This document shows positions 17,342 to 25,782 of a stretch of DNA of 64,000 bases, in pieces (the first letter of the stretch is position 1; the number at the start of each line of letters is the position of its first letter). Origin of the DNA: SKLM01 sp964575455 (lineage in GTDB: Bacteria > Chloroflexota > Anaerolineae > B4-G1); the NCBI GenBank assembly GCA_964575455.1, contig CAZNRX010000011.1:1-64000 (forward strand), read 5' to 3'. Under the pieces are notes generated by a model. That model had not been told where the DNA came from. It saw only the letters and a program-made list of their open reading frames with translations, and did no database searches. A program made the position numbers and the translations under genes.

Positions 17342-18883
17342 CTAAACCTCCTCTGTCATCGGCCTCATCGGGATAGCCCCAATACCTGAAACGCTGCTCA
17401 TCAGTAGGTCCTGCAGCTTGATGGCATGCGACAGCCCTGACGATTTGTCATAGAACAATGTCTCATTGCCTGGATAGACAGCTACCGCGGCTCGCACGCC
17501 CTCCAACGCATCCCGGTACGTATGCATCTTGTACAGATCGGCCCGCTTGGCAGTGGCTTCGGCAGAATCCTCCTCGTCCCCCAAGGGTAGTCGCTCCAGG
17601 CGGAACTTGGCGTCCAGCACCACCCGCGGTCTGCCGCCCTCCATCCAAGAGAAGTCGGGACGAAGGGACACCGAATAAGAGTTCGGGCGCCGGAAGCCGC
17701 GATTGTACACAAGCTTCCCGGCCCCGGGAAACCCTGCCTCGGCCTTCCAAGCCAACCCGTGGTGTGCAGACGTGTGGAGCTTGACGTGAGGAGCGCCTCC
17801 CAGGGCCAAACGAAGCTCGTCGATCAACGCAAAGAAGACCCAGACCTCGTAGAGCGTGGCGATATCTCGCACCTCAATGGCCTCCTGAAGCCGCGCGAAG
17901 AGCGGACGGCGAGCGCAGTGAAAATGCCGCCACAGGTTCAGCAGCGTCCGGTAGCCATCCCGGCGAAGCAGGACCTGGGAGCTCAGTGGGAGGTAGCGCA
18001 TTGTGCCCACGTCGTCGAACATAGGATGCTGATACGCGCGCCGCACACGCTCGGCGACAGCGCGAACTCGCTCCCGGCGCCTCCCTGGCACCTTAGTCCA
18101 CCACCGCTGTGCCAGCAGCTCCTCAGCTGCAACCACGAGTTGACGCAGGAAGTGGCACACGAAGCGGTTCTCTGGCGTATCGAGGCTTTCGACCGACAAG
18201 TACTGTCGTATACTCGTCGGAGCGTATCCCTCCAGACGACGTGCCAGCAGGAGATCCTGCTCCGTCCTCACCCACCGCTCCGGTGAACGCACGATGTCCC
18301 GCAGGACATCGGCGTCAGCCTGGGAAGCCTGCGCCAGGGGGACTTGATCAATCAGCTCCGCTAGGCAACGATGGGGTCGAGCCTGAACCATGCCCAGGGC
18401 ACTTCGCAGGCTGGATCCGTATTGGGAGAGGAAGTGAAGCACAAAGAGCGGCGTTGGGGGCTGGAGTGCCTCCCTGACGCCCCGCTCCGTGGGACCGCTC
18501 AGATCAAAGGGTAGCCGCACGCTCCGGGCGAAGAGATCCTCCAGAAGGCTCCTGAAGAAGGCGACGTGCTCCCAGGGGTTAGGGAGCTTGGGCGAGATGA
18601 CCTCCACCGTCACCGTCGGGCAGAGTGGCGCGCCATCGGCATACGGCTGGATCTGCGCTAGCCCGAGGCGATTCTCGAAGCGGAGGTTGAAGATCGAGTC
18701 CTTGACGGGCTCCTGCCACACCTGTCCGATGCGGAGGCGGTCGACCTCCGGAAGATCAAGCCAATGATCGCGCCATTCCTGAAGACAACAGACAGCCGGG
18801 GCGAGCGCAGAGCTCAGATTGGCAGGGATGGAGATGCCACAGTCTTTAACTTGCTGAATGAGATCACTGCGCACCTGATTCAC
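17342..18883 (-). CDS. McrC-like DUF2357 PD-(D/E)XK nuclease
   Basis: About 513 residues from GTG 18883 (GGAGG at 18892-18896, 8 nt spacing); a TTG start at 18928 would add 15 residues but has a poor ribosome site. The N-terminal DUF2357-like region is followed by the hallmark TLYEVWVFFALID helix and a PD-(D/E)XK core: RPDF (D425 in the TTG numbering), VVLDAKFR (D439, K441) and YKMHTYRDAL (K467). DUF2357 proteins are McrC-equivalents partnered with McrB-type motors. The gene is first in the operon, so the order nuclease-motor is reversed relative to classical mcrBC. A promoter would lie within 18884-18951. Confidence 0.85.
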   Translation of the reverse strand: MNQVRSDLIQQVKDCGISIPANLSSALAPAVCCLQEWRDHWLDLPEVDRLRIGQVWQEPVKDSIFNLRFENRLGLAQIQPYADGAPLCPTVTVEVISPKLPNPWEHVAFFRSLLEDLFARSVRLPFDLSGPTERGVREALQPPTPLFVLHFLSQYGSSLRSALGMVQARPHRCLAELIDQVPLAQASQADADVLRDIVRSPERWVRTEQDLLLARRLEGYAPTSIRQYLSVESLDTPENRFVCHFLRQLVVAAEELLAQRWWTKVPGRRRERVRAVAERVRRAYQHPMFDDVGTMRYLPLSSQVLLRRDGYRTLLNLWRHFHCARRPLFARLQEAIEVRDIATLYEVWVFFALIDELRLALGGAPHVKLHTSAHHGLAWKAEAGFPGAGKLVYNRGFRRPNSYSVSLRPDFSWMEGGRPRVVLDAKFRLERLPLGDEEDSAEATAKRADLYKMHTYRDALEGVRAAVAVYPGNETLFYDKSSGLSHAIKLQDLLMSSVSGIGAIPMRPMTEEV

Positions 18884-18951
18884 TGCTCTTGCCTCCAGCG
18901 GCGGCTGACTATGCGACGCTGTGATCAACGGCCATTGGCTGAGATCGGCGA

Positions 18952-19440
18952 CTACGGCAGTCTGTCAATGCCTTCTTCTCGTGCAACCGCCGCCCCCCAC
19001 CCTATTCCCAGATCCTCAGCAATCACCCGAAACTGCTCCAGCGCTGACTCCAGATACTTTTTTCTCAACCTCATGTAGGGCGGGGTTCTGTAAGCGCAGC
19101 GGCACCCGCCGAAACTGGGTTGAGCCATCTCTCCCTCCGGACCCCGCAAGGGGTGCACGAGTGTCTCTACGATCTGAGCCGCCAGCACCTCCGGCTCAGG
19201 CAGGTTGGCCGTCTCCTCCAATGACTCATCCCGGATCCAGAAGATATCCAGGCTCGCCTTGTCCCGCGCCACTAACGTCTCATAGTTGTACGCCCGCCAG
19301 CGCCCGTCCGGGTTCCCCTCCGACCACGTCGGCTCGCGCTCGTGGCGGTTCTCCGGATTCTAGCACGCCACGAAGTCGTCCGAACCTTTCCGGGTCAACG
19401 AGTGGCCGGTCAACTTGAGAAGACGGGGCCATCCCCAGAC
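18952..19440 (-). pseudogene. C-terminal remnant of a type I N6-adenine methyltransferase (HsdM)
   Basis: The frame reads LTRKGSDDFVAC-stop-NPENRHEREPTWSEGNPDGRW, then DKASLDIFWIRDESLEETANLPEPEV, then LEQFRVIAEDLG, the characteristic tail of HsdM proteins. A TAG at 19360-19362 (minus strand) replaces the tyrosine expected in DxFVxCYNPENR. A stretch of about 33 codons foreign to HsdM (HPLRGPEGEMAQ...RLRKKY, about 19055-19155) interrupts the last helix. The methylase core is absent, so this is a decayed fragment. It lies just upstream of the McrC-like gene. Confidence 0.75.
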
Positions 19441-19505
19441 GCTGCGGTAGTTCGAGGGCTGTCTGACGATGGGAGCAGACTCGGTGGCAGAAGCGTACGT
19501 CCTCC

Positions 19506-20396
19506 CTATTTCAAGCTCTCCTCGAACTCCTCCGTCACCCAGGTGACAATATCAAACAAGGCATCGAAGAAGTCCCGGTCGTTGTGAACGCGCAGATCGG
19601 CCGTTGGTGCCTGGTTTCTGCCCCGCGGATACAGTCCCAACTCGAGCAGCGCCTCGGTCAGTCGATCCGTGTCAAACCCTTCAACGTGAGCGTGATATTG
19701 GGCGACCGGAAAGTGTAGATCCCGTCTCCGCCCGGCCACACCAAGATAGAAGACTGCGACGCCGTGGGGCTTTGGCTCATCCCACCTCTTGAGCTTGTAC
19801 AACGCGTGCTTTCTGAACGGGATCGACTTCTCGGCGGCGGGATAGGGTCGGAATCCCAGCTCGCTTATGCACTTGCCCAGAAAGCTGTGCAACCGACTCG
19901 TCGCCCCCGGGCCGATGGCCTCTTCCACCTTCTCCAGCGCCACCTCCACGTTCTCCGGGAGCAGTCCAGGCGGAGGCAGCTCCTCCGCCCGCTTCAGCAG
20001 CCTGAGCAGCAGATCGACCAGACTGATGATGGCTTTCCCCTCCGCCGCGCTGTACTCGACCACGCCGTGCACCGTCGGGTTGCGGAACAGCTTGAATGCC
20101 CCAGAGTACAACTCGCGCAGGCCCTCCCTCTCTGATCCCGAATGTCCCAACTGCTGTGCAAGCGGGCCTTTGGTGGGGCTGAAAGCGAAGTTCGCCAGCT
20201 GCGTGCCCGTCATGCGCTCCTCGCCCATGGCCTTGCGCAGTCGTTCCTCCAGCAGCACGAAGGCGCTGCGCACGGCCTCGTCGAAGGCCCCCAGGTGGAT
20301 CAGATGCCCGCACCGGCGCATCAGCTCCTCGTCGAAACCGGCCTGAGCCTCCAAGGCCCAGCGGACCTGGTCCATCTCCTTATCTGTCAGTATCAT
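19506..20396 (-). CDS. TIGR02391 (Ymh) family protein
   Basis: 296 residues. The N-terminal half (about 25-135) matches the Ymh/TIGR02391 domain: LIHLGAFDEAVRSAFVLLEERLR, then a basic-acidic stretch, then GAFKLFRNPTVHGV. This helical domain, which I suspect is HEPN-like given the RNPTVH motif (Rx4H), is often found beside restriction and phage-defence genes. The C-terminal half is a separate alpha/beta region without a name. AGAGG precedes ATG. It is downstream of the DUF559 gene on the same strand (106 bp gap) and probably part of the same defence cluster. Confidence 0.75.
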   Translation of the reverse strand: MILTDKEMDQVRWALEAQAGFDEELMRRCGHLIHLGAFDEAVRSAFVLLEERLRKAMGEERMTGTQLANFAFSPTKGPLAQQLGHSGSEREGLRELYSGAFKLFRNPTVHGVVEYSAAEGKAIISLVDLLLRLLKRAEELPPPGLLPENVEVALEKVEEAIGPGATSRLHSFLGKCISELGFRPYPAAEKSIPFRKHALYKLKRWDEPKPHGVAVFYLGVAGRRRDLHFPVAQYHAHVEGFDTDRLTEALLELGLYPRGRNQAPTADLRVHNDRDFFDALFDIVTWVTEEFEESLK

Positions 20397-20502
20397 CGGT
20401 TCCTCTTCTATTCTGTTGCCACAGGCCAGCCTTCTATCGGGCGCACGTTCTTAGTAGGCATCTACGACGCATTCTGGGCGCGGAAGATACCGAAGGAGGT
20501 TC

Positions 20503-21369
20503 TCAATCTAGGTCGTAATCCGGTCCTGGCTCGAAGAGCGTCAACTGCTGGTGACCTTCCGGCCGATCCGGGTCGAAGGGGCGTGGCACCAACCCGTTCG
20601 TCTTCAGACCGCCTGCCTGGTTGACGTTCTCCATGATGCTGGGGATGCAGTACTCGACCATCTCTTCCCGAATCTGCTTCCCGTTGAAGCGTACCACCGT
20701 CCAACCCAAGCCGGCCAGATCGTTGTTCCGCTGGTTGTCCTGCGGGATGCGGGCCGGATCGGCGTGCCACGTATCGCCGTCCGTTTCCACGTCCAGCTTC
20801 CCATCGTTGCAGAAGATAGCGAAATCGAGGAGATAACCCTGCCTCTTGGCCGGGACGAAGAACTGCCTCTCGGCATCAATGGCTCGCCGCTTCAGCTCGG
20901 CCCATAGACGATCCTCAAGCGGGCTGTCGTCGTACAGGTCGTTGATCTCCTCCGCAGTGAGGAACTTGTTCCAAGTCGTGGGAATGAAGACGATACGACG
21001 CCAGCGCCGAGCGAGGATCGGCTCCGGCAGTTGCTGCAGCGAAGATAGCATCAGCTGATAGTACCGCTTGTTCGTCTTCTCGTTGATCGGCTCATCGGGG
21101 AACAGCTCGTGGCGAAACACCTTCCGGATCTCGATCGCTCGAGCGTAGTAGCGCACGCTATAGCGTTCGCTGCCAAAGACCTTGGTCTGGTAAAAGGCCA
21201 GCCACTCGGGCGGCCAGCGCTTCTTAAGGAACCGCTTGACGCTGTAGACGGGGATGCGGTACCAGTACTGCTCCTGGGCGATGGCGAAATCCGCAGGATC
21301 GTTCATGATCGCCACCAGCACCTCACCGCGGCCGACCGCCCTTGGGGTCGACTCCGAAAGTCGAGTCAT
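20503..21369 (-). CDS. DUF559-type (Vsr-like) endonuclease-domain protein
   Basis: 288 residues. The C-terminal half has the DUF559/Vsr-like PD-(D/E)XK fold: LEDRLWAELKR, LLDFAIFCNDGKLDVETDG with catalytic D and E residues, then GWTVVRFNGKQI. The N-terminal 130 residues are basic and aromatic (YWYRIPVYSVKRFLKKRW), possibly nucleic acid-binding, with no named domain. AGGTGG precedes ATG. Neighbours are the TIGR02391 gene and a TPR gene, all on the minus strand, consistent with a defence or repair role. Substrate unknown. Confidence 0.75.
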   Translation of the reverse strand: MTRLSESTPRAVGRGEVLVAIMNDPADFAIAQEQYWYRIPVYSVKRFLKKRWPPEWLAFYQTKVFGSERYSVRYYARAIEIRKVFRHELFPDEPINEKTNKRYYQLMLSSLQQLPEPILARRWRRIVFIPTTWNKFLTAEEINDLYDDSPLEDRLWAELKRRAIDAERQFFVPAKRQGYLLDFAIFCNDGKLDVETDGDTWHADPARIPQDNQRNNDLAGLGWTVVRFNGKQIREEMVEYCIPSIMENVNQAGGLKTNGLVPRPFDPDRPEGHQQLTLFEPGPDYDLD

Positions 21370-21485
21370 TGTGCCACCTTAGCCTTCACTCAGGGTGCCA
21401 TCAAGCAATTGACCGACCAACGCCCCTATTGTAGTGCCGCTGAGCCTGTGGTCAAGTCAAAACGGCCTGTTTCTTGCGGCGTAGG

Positions 21486-22136
21486 TCAGGACTCCTCTTG
21501 CTCGAAGAACTGCACGGATTGTTCGAGCTTACGCTCTTGCCAGGGTTCCTCGATTCTCATCGAGGCAGGCGGGCCGGTCTTCCGAATGGCGGGCAGCATC
21601 ATGAGGTTCCGACGGGCCGGCGCATAGTCCGGGTAGATCTCCAGAGCCTTCCGAAGCGCCTCCTCGGCCTCGTCGTAGCGCTCCTGCATGATGAGACAGG
21701 CCCCCAGATTGCCCCAGGGCTGGTGGGGTACGTCGCCGATAGCGATGACGCGGCGAAAGGCAGATTCAGCTTCCTCCCACGCCCCTGCCGCCATCAGGCG
21801 GACGCCACGCCAGAATGTGCGCTGTTCCTCCATGAGCTGATCGACGGTGTAGTCAGGTCCCCGCGTAGCCAGTTGTTCCTCCACAATATGGCGAAGAAAG
21901 GCCCGCTCCTGCTCATAGATCTCACGGTTCTTGGGCCTATCCTCCAACTCAATGGCCCGCTCCACGTCGCGCAGGGCCTCGCCAGTGCGCAGGAGGAGAC
22001 GGTGGGAAAGGGCGCGATTGTACGCCTGGTGCATCATGTGGCCCTCCGCTCTATCCAGCCACGCCTCAACCTGCTGCGGACGGGCTGCCCACCCCTCGGG
22101 TCGGGCTTGCCTTCTTCCCTTGCGTTTCTTGCCCAT
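21486..22136 (-). CDS. Tetratricopeptide repeat protein
   Basis: 216 residues with a basic N-terminus (MGKKRKGRRQ). TPR helices are clear in AWEEAESAFRRVIAIGDVPHQPWGNLGACLIMQERYDEAEEALRKALEIYPDYAPARRN, with a degenerate repeat at ALSHRLLLRTGEALRDVERAIEL. No enzymatic domain, signal peptide or membrane segment. It is a likely protein-protein scaffold. AAAGGA lies upstream of ATG. Confidence 0.8.
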   Translation of the reverse strand: MGKKRKGRRQARPEGWAARPQQVEAWLDRAEGHMMHQAYNRALSHRLLLRTGEALRDVERAIELEDRPKNREIYEQERAFLRHIVEEQLATRGPDYTVDQLMEEQRTFWRGVRLMAAGAWEEAESAFRRVIAIGDVPHQPWGNLGACLIMQERYDEAEEALRKALEIYPDYAPARRNLMMLPAIRKTGPPASMRIEEPWQERKLEQSVQFFEQEES

Positions 22137-22152
22137 GGTCCGGTCCTTTCCA

Positions 22153-22529
22153 CTATGTATGAGAGCCGTAGGTGCATCGCACGGTCGATGTGCAACGCAC
22201 CGCGGAGATCACGTTCTTGGCCAGAGCCCGCAGCACCAGACGCTTCATACGCTGGGGCTGCTCCGATGGCAGTTGGTCACCTGGCTCGGTCTCTCGCCAT
22301 CCCCGGCGGCCGAACTCGCGGAAGAGCCGGTTGAAGGTGGCTTCGGAGATGATGTCCAAGTCTCGGGCGCGGTAGATCCAGGCCTGCATGCTCAGTCCGT
22401 ATTTGTGCTTGAGCAGATGGAGCTCGTAAGGATCAGGGCCCGTCGATGTTCTCCCAGCTCATCGTAAGCGCATTCGGCGGGCACCAGGAAGGCCACACCA
22501 AATGGAAAGGCAACGGTCCCTTCATCCAT
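22153..22529 (-). pseudogene. ImmA/IrrE-family protein, frameshifted and truncated remnant
   Basis: Two frames carry pieces of one protein: VAFLVPAECAYDELGEHRR (about 22435-22495) and PYELHLLKHKYGLSMQAWIYRARDLDIIS...LFREFGRRGWRETEPG...RLVLRALAKNVIS (22190-22430). This is the C-terminal part of ImmA/IrrE metallopeptidase-type regulators; the frame changes near 22430. The N-terminal HEXXH half is absent. The 3' end runs straight into a hairpin repeat (22171-22201), whose translation replaces the expected C-terminus. Confidence 0.65.
22171..22201. repeat. Hairpin repeat family C, divergent copy
   Basis: GGTGCATCGCAC (22171-22182) pairs with GTGCAACGCACC (22190-22201) with one mismatch. It is related to the two better copies at 23129-23159 and 23984-24014 and marks the truncation point of the ImmA/IrrE remnant. 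Confidence 0.6.
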
Positions 22530-22592
22530 GCCTGTGGACCTCTCGCCTCGCCCCCTCGCCTTATCGCTTATTCGCCTTGTCGCTGACTCGCC

Positions 22593-23021
22593 CTATCGGA
22601 TGCCGCTGTCGATGATCACGTCGACCCGGATGGTCCCCCCGCTGGCGACCTCTACTGTCCTGGGGAGCCCGGCGGCGCTGACCGGCCCGATGCGCTCGAT
22701 GTCCACCACGTACGTGCCCGGCGGCAGCTCCTCCCGGTAGGCGCCCTCGGCGTCGATCTCCGCGCGCCTGACCACCTCCTCGCCGTCCGACCCGTAGATC
22801 AGGATGACGCGGCCCTCATACAGCTCGGGCCAGGGCGTCGGCGTGGGTGCCCCCTCCTCCGCTGCCGCAAGCGGTCGTATGACGACGTAGCCGGTGACGA
22901 CGCCCGGCTCAGGCGTCGGATCCGCGCAGCCGGTCAGGGCCGCGCTCAATGCGTGCGTCAGAACCAGCAGAACGATCAGCGTTCTCCAGGCTGCGTGCGG
23001 CGTGCTCTTCGTTCGTCCCAT
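22593..23021 (-). CDS. Small lipoprotein with carboxypeptidase-regulatory/SpaA-like beta domain
   Basis: 142 residues from ATG 23021 (GAGAGGAG upstream); the frame continues upstream only through repeat DNA. It has a hydrophobic signal and lipobox ALTGC (Cys32), a Pro/Thr linker, then a beta-rich domain with EGAYREELPPGTYVVDIERIG, the typical turn of CarboxypepD_reg/SpaA-like folds. It is predicted to be an anchored extracellular protein. Single gene flanked by inverted-repeat DNA. Confidence 0.7.
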   Translation of the reverse strand: MGRTKSTPHAAWRTLIVLLVLTHALSAALTGCADPTPEPGVVTGYVVIRPLAAAEEGAPTPTPWPELYEGRVILIYGSDGEEVVRRAEIDAEGAYREELPPGTYVVDIERIGPVSAAGLPRTVEVASGGTIRVDVIIDSGIR

Positions 23022-23043
23022 ACACTCCTCTCTCGCGTCCACA

Positions 23044-23159
23044 GCGGATCTCAGGAAAACAACGGATACCTCTTCGCAGTGACGTTGATCCGTTGTCTTC
23101 CTGGAATCCGCGCTATGATACCGCTCCAGGTGCCTCGCACACCGAATGTGCAAGGCACC
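23044..23159. repeat. Composite inverted-repeat element (family C)
   Basis: The first part is an imperfect 24-bp inverted repeat, 23044-23067 with 23088-23111 (21 of 24 paired). Next to it is the hairpin GGTGCCTCGCAC (23129-23140) / GTGCAAGGCACC (23148-23159). Parts of the same layout recur at 23921-24014, including AGCGGATCTC, TTCCTGxAATCCG and GATAC before the hairpin. This looks like a small non-autonomous repeat element. Confidence 0.65.
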
Positions 23160-23170
23160 GACTGCACTCG

Positions 23171-23821
23171 TCACTCCGCCGCCACCACACAGAACGGCCC
23201 CCACCCTCTCACGGGTCCCTCCTCCCGTAGATGAAGCAGCACCTCCGGCACACGATGATACACGTAACCCACCGTCGCGCACACCAGCGCATCCAATGCG
23301 CCATCGCTGCGGGGGAGCGCATCCGACGCAATCCCAAACCGCGCCGCCCAGCGCTCCCACAGCGCCGCGACGGCGTTCTCGTCGCCATCCTTTCCCTTCT
23401 TGTACCCCCGCACCGCCTCCTCCACCCCTTCCCCCAGCCCGAAGAGGAGCGACGCCCGAGGGTGCGTCTCCACCAGCGTCCCCACCAGCGGAGCCAGATG
23501 CTGCGCCAGCAGCTGACCGCGAATCGGCACCGCCATCAGCGAGTTGAACGACGACACCCAGTTCCGGCAATCTCGCGGCAGCAACGCTCGCAGTCGCCAG
23601 TCCGAGGCCCGGAACCCCGTCTCCGCCGAGAGCGACGTCGTCAACTGTGCGTCGATCGTTACCGCGACGACTAGCTCCTCCCTACAGTAGTCCACGATCT
23701 CCTCCAGCGAGGAAAGCTTCGGCGCCAGGCAGACCACCAGGCCATCTTCCCCGTCCGCCAGACCCGCTAGCCACGTATTCCTCGCGCCAGCGACGTCGAC
23801 TCCCAGATAGATCACACTCAT
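23171..23821 (-). CDS. DUF429 protein (predicted RNase H-fold nuclease)
   Basis: 216 residues. MSVIYLGVDVAGARNTWLAGL is the DUF429 beta-hairpin with its metal-binding Asp, followed by VTIDAQLTTS, ETHPRASLLFGL and SDGALDALVCATVGYVY with the late conserved Asp pair. DUF429 is predicted to be an RNase H-fold nuclease family; its biological role is unknown. GAGGGAAGGG precedes ATG. The 3' end is 12 bp from a family C hairpin. Confidence 0.75.
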   Translation of the reverse strand: MSVIYLGVDVAGARNTWLAGLADGEDGLVVCLAPKLSSLEEIVDYCREELVVAVTIDAQLTTSLSAETGFRASDWRLRALLPRDCRNWVSSFNSLMAVPIRGQLLAQHLAPLVGTLVETHPRASLLFGLGEGVEEAVRGYKKGKDGDENAVAALWERWAARFGIASDALPRSDGALDALVCATVGYVYHRVPEVLLHLREEGPVRGWGPFCVVAAE

Positions 23822-23983
23822 CCCTTCCCTCGCGTGTGCCCTCCCAGCCCGAGGGCTTCTGCCCAGCTCGAAGGGCCATCAGCCCGCAGCCTTCAGTCCA
23901 GGGCAGCTCTCAATACATCAGCGGATCTCGCCAGCACGCCCCGATCCGATCCTTTCCTGCAATCCGTGTTCCGATACGCCCAA

Positions 23984-24014
23984 GGTGCCTCGCACACCGA
24001 AGGTGCAAGGCACC
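23984..24014. repeat. Hairpin repeat family C, copy 3
   Basis: GGTGCCTCGCAC (23984-23995) pairs with GTGCAAGGCACC (24003-24014), nearly identical to the copy at 23129-23159. It sits exactly where the DUF2254-like reading frame loses similarity. Confidence 0.7.
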
Positions 24015-24115
24015 GAATCCGTCGACAACGCGACGGCCAGCGTCACCATGGCCATCGGGATGAACCAGTAGGTGGAGCGACGCTGCTCCCATATGTAGCT
24101 AGCTCTCGTCCTCAT
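24014..24115 (-). pseudogene. N-terminal fragment of a DUF2254-like membrane protein
   Basis: 34 codons from ATG 24115 (GAGAGAGGA upstream): MRTRASYIWEQRRSTYWFIP, then a hydrophobic helix MAMVTLAVALST. This resembles the beginning of DUF2254 predicted membrane proteins. The frame then enters the family C hairpin and the rest is missing. The start signals survive but the gene is cut to less than a tenth. Confidence 0.4.
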
Positions 24116-24341
24116 TCCTCTCTCCGCGATACCGGGCGCGGGGCGGAACGGAGCCCTCCCTCACCCATCACCTTATCCGCAAGGAAGACGCTCCAATGAT
24201 ACCACACTTCTGGATTCCGCTCTAGCGGCACCGAGGACCCCACGCATAGGGTAGAAACAATATCGTCAGCCCGGCGAAGGGTCGGCTCTTCTCGCATCCC
24301 TCCGGCCGGTTGGGTGTTCATGGTAGTAAAGGGAGGCCATC

Positions 24342-25187
24342 ATGATGACCAGCACAGCGATCCTGACCGACAGCGCCTGCGACGTTCCGCAGGCCCTTAT
24401 CGAGAGATACCAGATCATCGTCGTGCCCCTCTACGTCATCTGGGGCGATGAGGGGCTACGCGACGGCCAGGACATCGACAACCAAACCTTCTACGCGCGC
24501 CTGGCGCGGGACCCGGTGCACCCCAAGACCTCGCAACCCACGCCCACCGACTTCGCCCGAGCCATAGAGCGGGCGGGGGCCGACGAGGCGCTGGTCATCA
24601 CGCTGACCGCTGCCCTGAGCGGCACGCACGACGCCGCGCTCCAGGCCAGCGACATGGTCGACGTGCCGGTCCACGTCTTCGACTCCCGCTCCCTCTCCAT
24701 GGGGCTGGGCTGGCAGGTGCTGGCCGCGGCGCGCGAGCGGGAGAGGGGCGGGTCCGTCGCGGCCATGGTCGCCGTGGCGGAGCGGATCCGCGACTACCTC
24801 AGCCTCCTTCTCACGCTGGACACGCTGGAGTATCTCCATCGCGGGGGCCGGATTGGAACGGCGGCCAAGCTGCTCGGCTCCATGGTTCAGCTCAAGCCGG
24901 TGCTGGAGATCGATCACGCCACAGGTGTGCTGGAGCCGGTGAGCAAGATACGCACACGACGGAAGGCAATGGCGGAGATCGTGGAGGAGACCTTCCGGCG
25001 CATCGACAGGACCCGGCCCATGCGCGTCGCCGTCATGCACGCAGCGGCGCCGGAGGATGCGCAGGCCCTGGTCGATGCGGTCGAGCGCCGCGTCCGTCCG
25101 CTGGAGCTGATCGTGGCCCAGATCACGCCCGCGCTGGGGGTTCACGGCGGGCCTGGCGCGGTCGGCGTCTGCGCCCACAATGAGTGA
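24342..25187 (+). CDS. DegV family fatty-acid-binding protein
   Basis: 281 residues. The DegV signature is complete: TAILTDSACDVP, VVPLYVIWGD, HPKTSQPTPTDF with the lipid-contacting Thr-Ser region, ITLTAALSGTHDAAL, VFDSRSLSMGLGW, and LEYLHRGGRIG. DegV/FakB proteins bind a fatty acid, in Firmicutes for phosphorylation by FakA; no FakA is present here. GGGAGG at 24331-24336 could serve ATG 24342 (5 nt) or ATG 24345 (8 nt). It is a single gene on the plus strand. Confidence 0.9.
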   Translation: MMTSTAILTDSACDVPQALIERYQIIVVPLYVIWGDEGLRDGQDIDNQTFYARLARDPVHPKTSQPTPTDFARAIERAGADEALVITLTAALSGTHDAALQASDMVDVPVHVFDSRSLSMGLGWQVLAAARERERGGSVAAMVAVAERIRDYLSLLLTLDTLEYLHRGGRIGTAAKLLGSMVQLKPVLEIDHATGVLEPVSKIRTRRKAMAEIVEETFRRIDRTRPMRVAVMHAAAPEDAQALVDAVERRVRPLELIVAQITPALGVHGGPGAVGVCAHNE

Positions 25188-25313
25188 GAAGGGACAGGCG
25201 CAATCACTCTCTGTGATCAAACGCAGATTCCGTCGTCGTGGTATTCGTGCCCTTCGTGTTGCGGTGGGCGTGTCCACCCCGCAGGTGGGAGACGCCGGCC
25301 AGCCACAGATACG

Positions 25314-25348
25314 AAAAAACCGCACGGCCTGCGGAGAAGCCGTGCGGT
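25314..25348 (-). terminator. Rho-independent terminator of the cold-shock gene
   Basis: A perfect 10-bp stem ACCGCACGGC (25319-25328) / GCCGTGCGGT (25339-25348), loop 10 nt. Read on the minus strand it is followed by TTTTTT. It lies about 50 bp beyond the cold-shock gene stop. Confidence 0.9.
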
Positions 25349-25399
25349 CTTGACCCTAGTCAGACGTTGACCAGGCCGCCTCTGCCGTCCTACGTCGTG

Positions 25400-25609
25400 C
25401 TAGAGAGCCCTGACGCTGACGGCACGGAGGCCCTTGGGGCCATCTTGGACGCCGAACTCGACGGCCTGGTTCTCCCTCAACGAGCGGAACCCGCCGCCCT
25501 CGATGTCCGAGTGATGCACAAATACGTCCTCTCCAGCCTCACGCGAGATGAAGCCGTAACCCTTGCTGTCGTTGAACCACTTAACGGTTCCTTGCTGTCT
25601 TTCTGTCAT
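25400..25609 (-). CDS. Cold-shock domain protein (CspA family)
   Basis: 69 residues from ATG 25609: GTVKWFNDSKGYGFISRE (RNP1), DVFVHHSDI (RNP2), then a slightly atypical EGGGFRSLRENQAVEF and DGPKGLRAVSV. This is the full length of a single-domain Csp, an RNA chaperone in the cytoplasm. The upstream AT-richer leader (about 25610-25740) is the likely promoter and 5' UTR region; the strong terminator at 25314-25348 makes it a monocistronic unit. Confidence 0.95.
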   Translation of the reverse strand: MTERQQGTVKWFNDSKGYGFISREAGEDVFVHHSDIEGGGFRSLRENQAVEFGVQDGPKGLRAVSVRAL

Positions 25610-25782
25610 TTTCCTACTTGTTCTCCTTGAAATACTAACTCTTGAGTGAAGCGGGGAGAGGCAACAAAAGAGACAGCCCAGCCTCCGCAAGTCTGGGCAG
25701 TCTGTGTGTTCTAGCCAAAACCTACTTCCTCTTACGTAACAGGCATGATACCACCTTTTGGCAGGATGTCAACTGCATGACC

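Noticed and set aside
22593..23570. Extended reading of the lipoprotein up to 23570
   Set aside because: The extra part is Gly/Ala-rich low-complexity antisense of DUF429 and repeat DNA. The lipobox start at 23021 has a good ribosome site.
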